A stretch of 64,000 nucleotides of DNA from Roseomonas sp. KE0001 (lineage in GTDB: Bacteria; Pseudomonadota; Alphaproteobacteria; Acetobacterales; Acetobacteraceae), in the NCBI RefSeq assembly GCF_016107285.1, contig NZ_RCVQ01000004.1, forward strand, positions 310,001 through 374,000, given 5' to 3'. Under the pieces are notes generated by a model, which was not told where the DNA came from, did no database searches, and saw only the letters and a program-made list of their open reading frames with translations. The translations under genes and the position numbers were made by a program. Positions 61,160 through 64,000 of this stretch are shown one piece after another; the first letter of the stretch is position 1, and each line of letters begins with the position of its first letter.

Positions 61160-62395
61160 CTAGTCGGTGCCTCGCGAAGCGGGGGTGCTGCCAGGAGGAT
61201 AGGATCCTGGGGGATAGGTCAGGGCGCTGACCGGCGCCAGCACCAAGTCGCGCGCCGCAAGCCCCGCCGCCCAGCCGGCGATGGCATCGACCAGCAGCGG
61301 CGCGGGCTCCGCCGCCAGGCCCAGGGCATGGCCCCGGCGGTGGGCCAGGGCTTCCAGAAGGGCCAGCCGGCGATCCACCTCGCCCCGGGTCAGGGGCTCG
61401 TCCAGCACCAGGTCCACGCTGGCGCCCCAGGCGGCGGCCGGCTCCGGCGCGCCGGGCCGGGCCTCGACATAGTAGAGGCCACGCTCGGCCAGGCTGTCCT
61501 GGAGGGCCTCCAGCGGCGCCGCCTCGGCGGCGAAGCGCTCGCCGCGCCAGCCGCCGGTGGCGCCGATGGCGCCGGCATAGCCGCCGATGGCGCCGAGCGC
61601 GCGCAGCAGCCGCTCGCGGTTCTCGGCCGGCGACAGGCTGGCGCGCAGCAGGTCCGGGGCCGGGGGCATGCCGAGGGAATCGAGCGGCAGGGCCAGCAGC
61701 ATCTCCATGCCGCGCTGGCGAGCCAGGGATTGCAACGCCCGCGCGCGGGGCAGGCGCGGGCTGAAGGCGGGCGTGACCTCGGCCGGCAGGCGGTGCAGCG
61801 CCGCCTCGGCCCGCTCGGCCACGAATCCCATGCCGATGACGAGCGCGATGCGCGGCCGGGTTTCTCCGGCGAGGAAGGGGCGGGCATAGACCTCCCTGGC
61901 CTCCCGCCCATCGCCGGCGCGGCGCGGGATCGCGCCGGCCGGGCCGGTCTCGAGCAGGTCCTCCAGGGGCGGGGGGATCGGGGCCGCCGCGCCGCCCCTG
62001 CCGTCACGCGGCGGCAGGGGCGGTGGCGAGGGGGCTTCCGGCAGGCCGGGCGGCGCCGGCGGTGCGACAGCAGGTTCGCTGACGGTCTCGCCGAAGGGCG
62101 GGGGATGGGGCAGGGGATGGGGCAGGGGATGCGGCGGCGAGGGCGCCTCGGCGGCTTCGGGGGGTGACGGCAACAGGGCCGGCGCGGGTTCCGGCACCGC
62201 CGGCGCGGGGGCGCCTTGCGCTGGCGCGACCGGCTCCCGCCTGTCCTGGCGCGGCGGGGCCGGCTCGGCTGGGCCCAGGAGATGGAGCGTCAGCGCCGTT
62301 GCCGCCGCCGCCGTCGCCACCAGCGCCCAGAACACGCCCAGGGCCCGCCAGCCCATCCCTGTCCGGAAGGCGGGCCGGCGGGCATGACCGGACAT
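61160..62395 (-). CDS. Divergent polysaccharide deacetylase family protein (YibQ-like), degenerate active site
   Basis: The 411-residue protein has an N-terminal membrane segment (about 18-40). A long Pro/Ala-rich linker follows (about 42-146), including HPLPHPLPHP encoded by a short tandem repeat near 62100-62130. The C-terminal domain matches the divergent polysaccharide deacetylase family. Family members usually carry an Asp-Asp pair in a VIDDLG motif; here the strand reads ALVIGMGF (184-191), so the metal-binding Asp pair is missing. PAFSPRLPRARAL and LLALPLDSLG blocks are retained. It may be a non-catalytic envelope protein. It lies between ctpA and rppH. Confidence 0.82.
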   Translation of the reverse strand: MSGHARRPAFRTGMGWRALGVFWALVATAAAATALTLHLLGPAEPAPPRQDRREPVAPAQGAPAPAVPEPAPALLPSPPEAAEAPSPPHPLPHPLPHPPPFGETVSEPAVAPPAPPGLPEAPSPPPLPPRDGRGGAAAPIPPPLEDLLETGPAGAIPRRAGDGREAREVYARPFLAGETRPRIALVIGMGFVAERAEAALHRLPAEVTPAFSPRLPRARALQSLARQRGMEMLLALPLDSLGMPPAPDLLRASLSPAENRERLLRALGAIGGYAGAIGATGGWRGERFAAEAAPLEALQDSLAERGLYYVEARPGAPEPAAAWGASVDLVLDEPLTRGEVDRRLALLEALAHRRGHALGLAAEPAPLLVDAIAGWAAGLAARDLVLAPVSALTYPPGSYPPGSTPASRGTD

Positions 62396-62422
62396 GGCGC
62401 CCCCCGCCGACGCCCCGTGGCC

Positions 62423-63820
62423 TCAGCGCGCCGCGCGCCGCTGCGGATCCGCCGCGGCCCAGGCGCGCAGCAGGCCCACCGCCTGCTGCAACTGGAAGTC
62501 GGTTTCCGGCTTGGTCGGGTCGAAGGACGGCGCGCCCTCGGGCGGCATCTTCTGCACCTTCTCGGCCACGCCGCCGGGCAGGTTCATCGGCGGCAGCGGG
62601 GCGGTGGGGTGGGTGTCATTGTCGTTGCGCAGCGCCTTGCGCAGATCCGCCTCGCGGTCCCGCAGCGGCGCATTGCCCTCCTCCCGCGTCGCCAGCACCT
62701 CGATGTCGGGGGTGATGCCGAGCGCCTGGATCGAGCGTCCGGAGGGCGTGTAGTAGCGCGCCGTGGTCAGGCGGATGGCGCCATTGCCGGGGATCGGCAT
62801 GACGGTCTGGACGCTGCCCTTGCCGAAGGACTTGGTGCCCAGCACGATCGCCCGTCGGTGGTCCTGCAGGGCGCCGGCGACGATCTCGCTGGCCGAGGCC
62901 GAGCCGCCATTGACCAGCACCACGATCCTGAAGCCTTCGGCGATGTCGCCCGGCTTGGCGTTCCAGCGCTGGCCATCCTCCGGGCGGCGGGCGCGGGTGG
63001 AGACGATCTCGCCGCGGTCCAGGAAGTCGTCCGCCACCTGCACCGCCTGATCCAGCAGGCCGCCCGGATTGTTGCGCAGATCCAGGATGACGCCCTTCAG
63101 GTTGTTGCCGGCCTGCTGCTTCATGGTGCCGAGGGCGCGCCGCAGCGCCGTGTCCGTCTGCTCGTTGAAGGAGGAGAGGCGGACATAGGCCACATCCTCG
63201 CCCTCGATCCGGAAACGCGCGACCTGCGGGCGGATGACGTCGCGGGTGATGGCCAGCTCGAGCGGCGCGTCGGTGCCGGGGCGGCGGATGGTGATCTTGA
63301 TGGTGCTGCCGCGCTCGCCCCGCATCTGGTCGACCGCTTCCTGCAGGCTGAGACCCTGCACGGAATTGCCGTTCAGATGCGTGATCAGATCGCCCGGCTT
63401 GACCCCGGCCTTGGCCGCCGGCGTGTCGTCGATCGGGCTGATCACCTTGACGTAGCCGCCCTCCTGGCTGACCTCGATGCCGAGGCCGCCGAACTCGCCC
63501 CGCGTCTGCACCTGCATGTCGCGGAAGGAGCGGGCGTTCATGTAGCTGCTGTGCGGGTCGAGGCCCTGCAGCATTCCGTTGATGGCGGATTCAATGACAT
63601 CGCGGTCGTTCACCGGCTCGACATACTCGGCGCGGACGCGCTCGAAGACATCGCCGAACAGGTTGAGCAGCCGGTAGGTCTCGGCATTGCGGCCGGCCTC
63701 CTGCGCGATGGCGGAGACGATCGGCGGCGCCACCACCGGCCCCAGCACGGCACCGGCGGCGAAGGCCGCCGCCACCATACCCACCGTGCGCAATCCCGAC
63801 TTCATGCGGTGACGCTTCAT
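62423..63820 (-). CDS. ctpA: S41 family carboxy-terminal processing peptidase
   Basis: The 465-residue protease has an N-terminal signal or anchor (about 10-40) for the periplasm. A PDZ domain (about 105-185) contains FGGLGIEVSQEGGYVKVISP and GVKPGDLITHLNG. The S41 core has ILDLRNNPGGLL, the Ser-containing GGSASASEIVAGAL (305-318) and the Lys in GTKSFGKGSVQTV (K334), forming a Ser-Lys dyad. It trims C-terminal tails of periplasmic proteins and often murein hydrolases. The C-terminal tail (about 390-465) is acidic and Pro-rich. The usual upstream neighbour (EnvC-like) would lie beyond the window edge. Confidence 0.95.
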   Translation of the reverse strand: MKRHRMKSGLRTVGMVAAAFAAGAVLGPVVAPPIVSAIAQEAGRNAETYRLLNLFGDVFERVRAEYVEPVNDRDVIESAINGMLQGLDPHSSYMNARSFRDMQVQTRGEFGGLGIEVSQEGGYVKVISPIDDTPAAKAGVKPGDLITHLNGNSVQGLSLQEAVDQMRGERGSTIKITIRRPGTDAPLELAITRDVIRPQVARFRIEGEDVAYVRLSSFNEQTDTALRRALGTMKQQAGNNLKGVILDLRNNPGGLLDQAVQVADDFLDRGEIVSTRARRPEDGQRWNAKPGDIAEGFRIVVLVNGGSASASEIVAGALQDHRRAIVLGTKSFGKGSVQTVMPIPGNGAIRLTTARYYTPSGRSIQALGITPDIEVLATREEGNAPLRDREADLRKALRNDNDTHPTAPLPPMNLPGGVAEKVQKMPPEGAPSFDPTKPETDFQLQQAVGLLRAWAAADPQRRAAR

Positions 63821-64000
63821 GCGGTCAACGATCCTTTCGTCGCGGCCCTACAGCCTGGCCATAGCGGCCGTTACCCGTGGCGCCAACCCGGTGACACCGG
63901 CCAGAGATCCTTCCCAGGATCTTCCGGGCCCGGCGCCATCCCATTCCATCCGTCCCGCCGCGCCGCCTCCGCCGTGGGCAAAGCCTGCCGGACCCGGGCG

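Noticed and set aside
63821-64000. Possible 3' end of an upstream - strand gene (EnvC-like by usual gene order)
   Set aside because: More than one - strand frame is open over this short stretch and none shows a recognisable peptidase C-terminus, so no gene is called.

Overview
The window is high-GC alphaproteobacterial chromosome. Gene content and order (sdhCDAB, mdh-sucCD-sucAB-lpd, DUF1489, DUF2171, zapE, DUF484-xerC, priA, atpHAGDC, rppH/YibQ-like/ctpA) fit the Rhodospirillales, most likely a Roseomonas-like member of the Acetobacteraceae. That placement is inferred from gene order and protein style, not from a search. I found no rRNA, tRNA, CRISPR array, transposase or prophage.

Region 1 (1-11.7 kb) is a surface-glycan locus, all on the + strand. 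It holds the 3' end of a glycosyltransferase, a small possible ORF, UDP-glucose dehydrogenase (ugd), a protein with a galectin-like N-terminus, a 745-residue GT4-GT2 double glycosyltransferase paralogous to the truncated gene at the left edge, an alpha/beta-hydrolase-like protein, a polysaccharide pyruvyl transferase family protein, an exported glycoside hydrolase, a large TPR protein built from nested repeats, and a short protein homologous to the C-terminal two thirds of the galectin-like protein. The middle genes (about 5.9-9.0 kb) look visibly less GC-rich than the rest. This is the least conventional part of the window and the best candidate for an undescribed system.

Region 2 (11.7-21.2 kb) has a GHKL-type ATPase on the - strand, then a tightly overlapping six-gene operon for a complex I / group 4 hydrogenase-like membrane complex (hyfB, C, E, F, G, I type). 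Its large subunit lacks three of the four Cys ligands expected for a NiFe centre, and no ferredoxin-type subunit is present. It looks like an energy-converting-hydrogenase-related (Ehr-type) complex rather than a true hydrogenase.

Region 3 (21.2-41.9 kb) is central metabolism. It contains a small basic exported protein, a DUF1489 protein, asd and a glycine-zipper lipoprotein, followed by a nearly continuous TCA-cycle cluster: sdhCDAB, DUF2171, zapE, a small exported protein, mdh, sucC, sucD, sucA, sucB, a counter-oriented TctC-type binding protein, and lpd. A ybaK-like deacylase, a PGPGW membrane protein and a methyltransferase with a glycosyltransferase-like coiled-coil tail come next. A nested palindrome separates the methyltransferase from xerC.

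Region 4 (42-51.7 kb) is replication and energy: xerC and a DUF484 gene (- strand), a transaldolase/fructose-6-phosphate aldolase (- strand), priA, and the F1 ATP synthase operon atpHAGDC ending in an intrinsic terminator.

Region 5 (51.8-64 kb) holds a Tat-type GH10 xylanase-like protein, a D-threonine aldolase/D-serine dehydratase-like PLP enzyme with a RidA-like partner, thrC, an M16 peptidase, a TldE/PmbA protein, a chemotaxis receptor (- strand), and the - strand group ctpA, YibQ-like deacetylase-family protein and rppH. No gene-free stretch exceeds about 300 bases.
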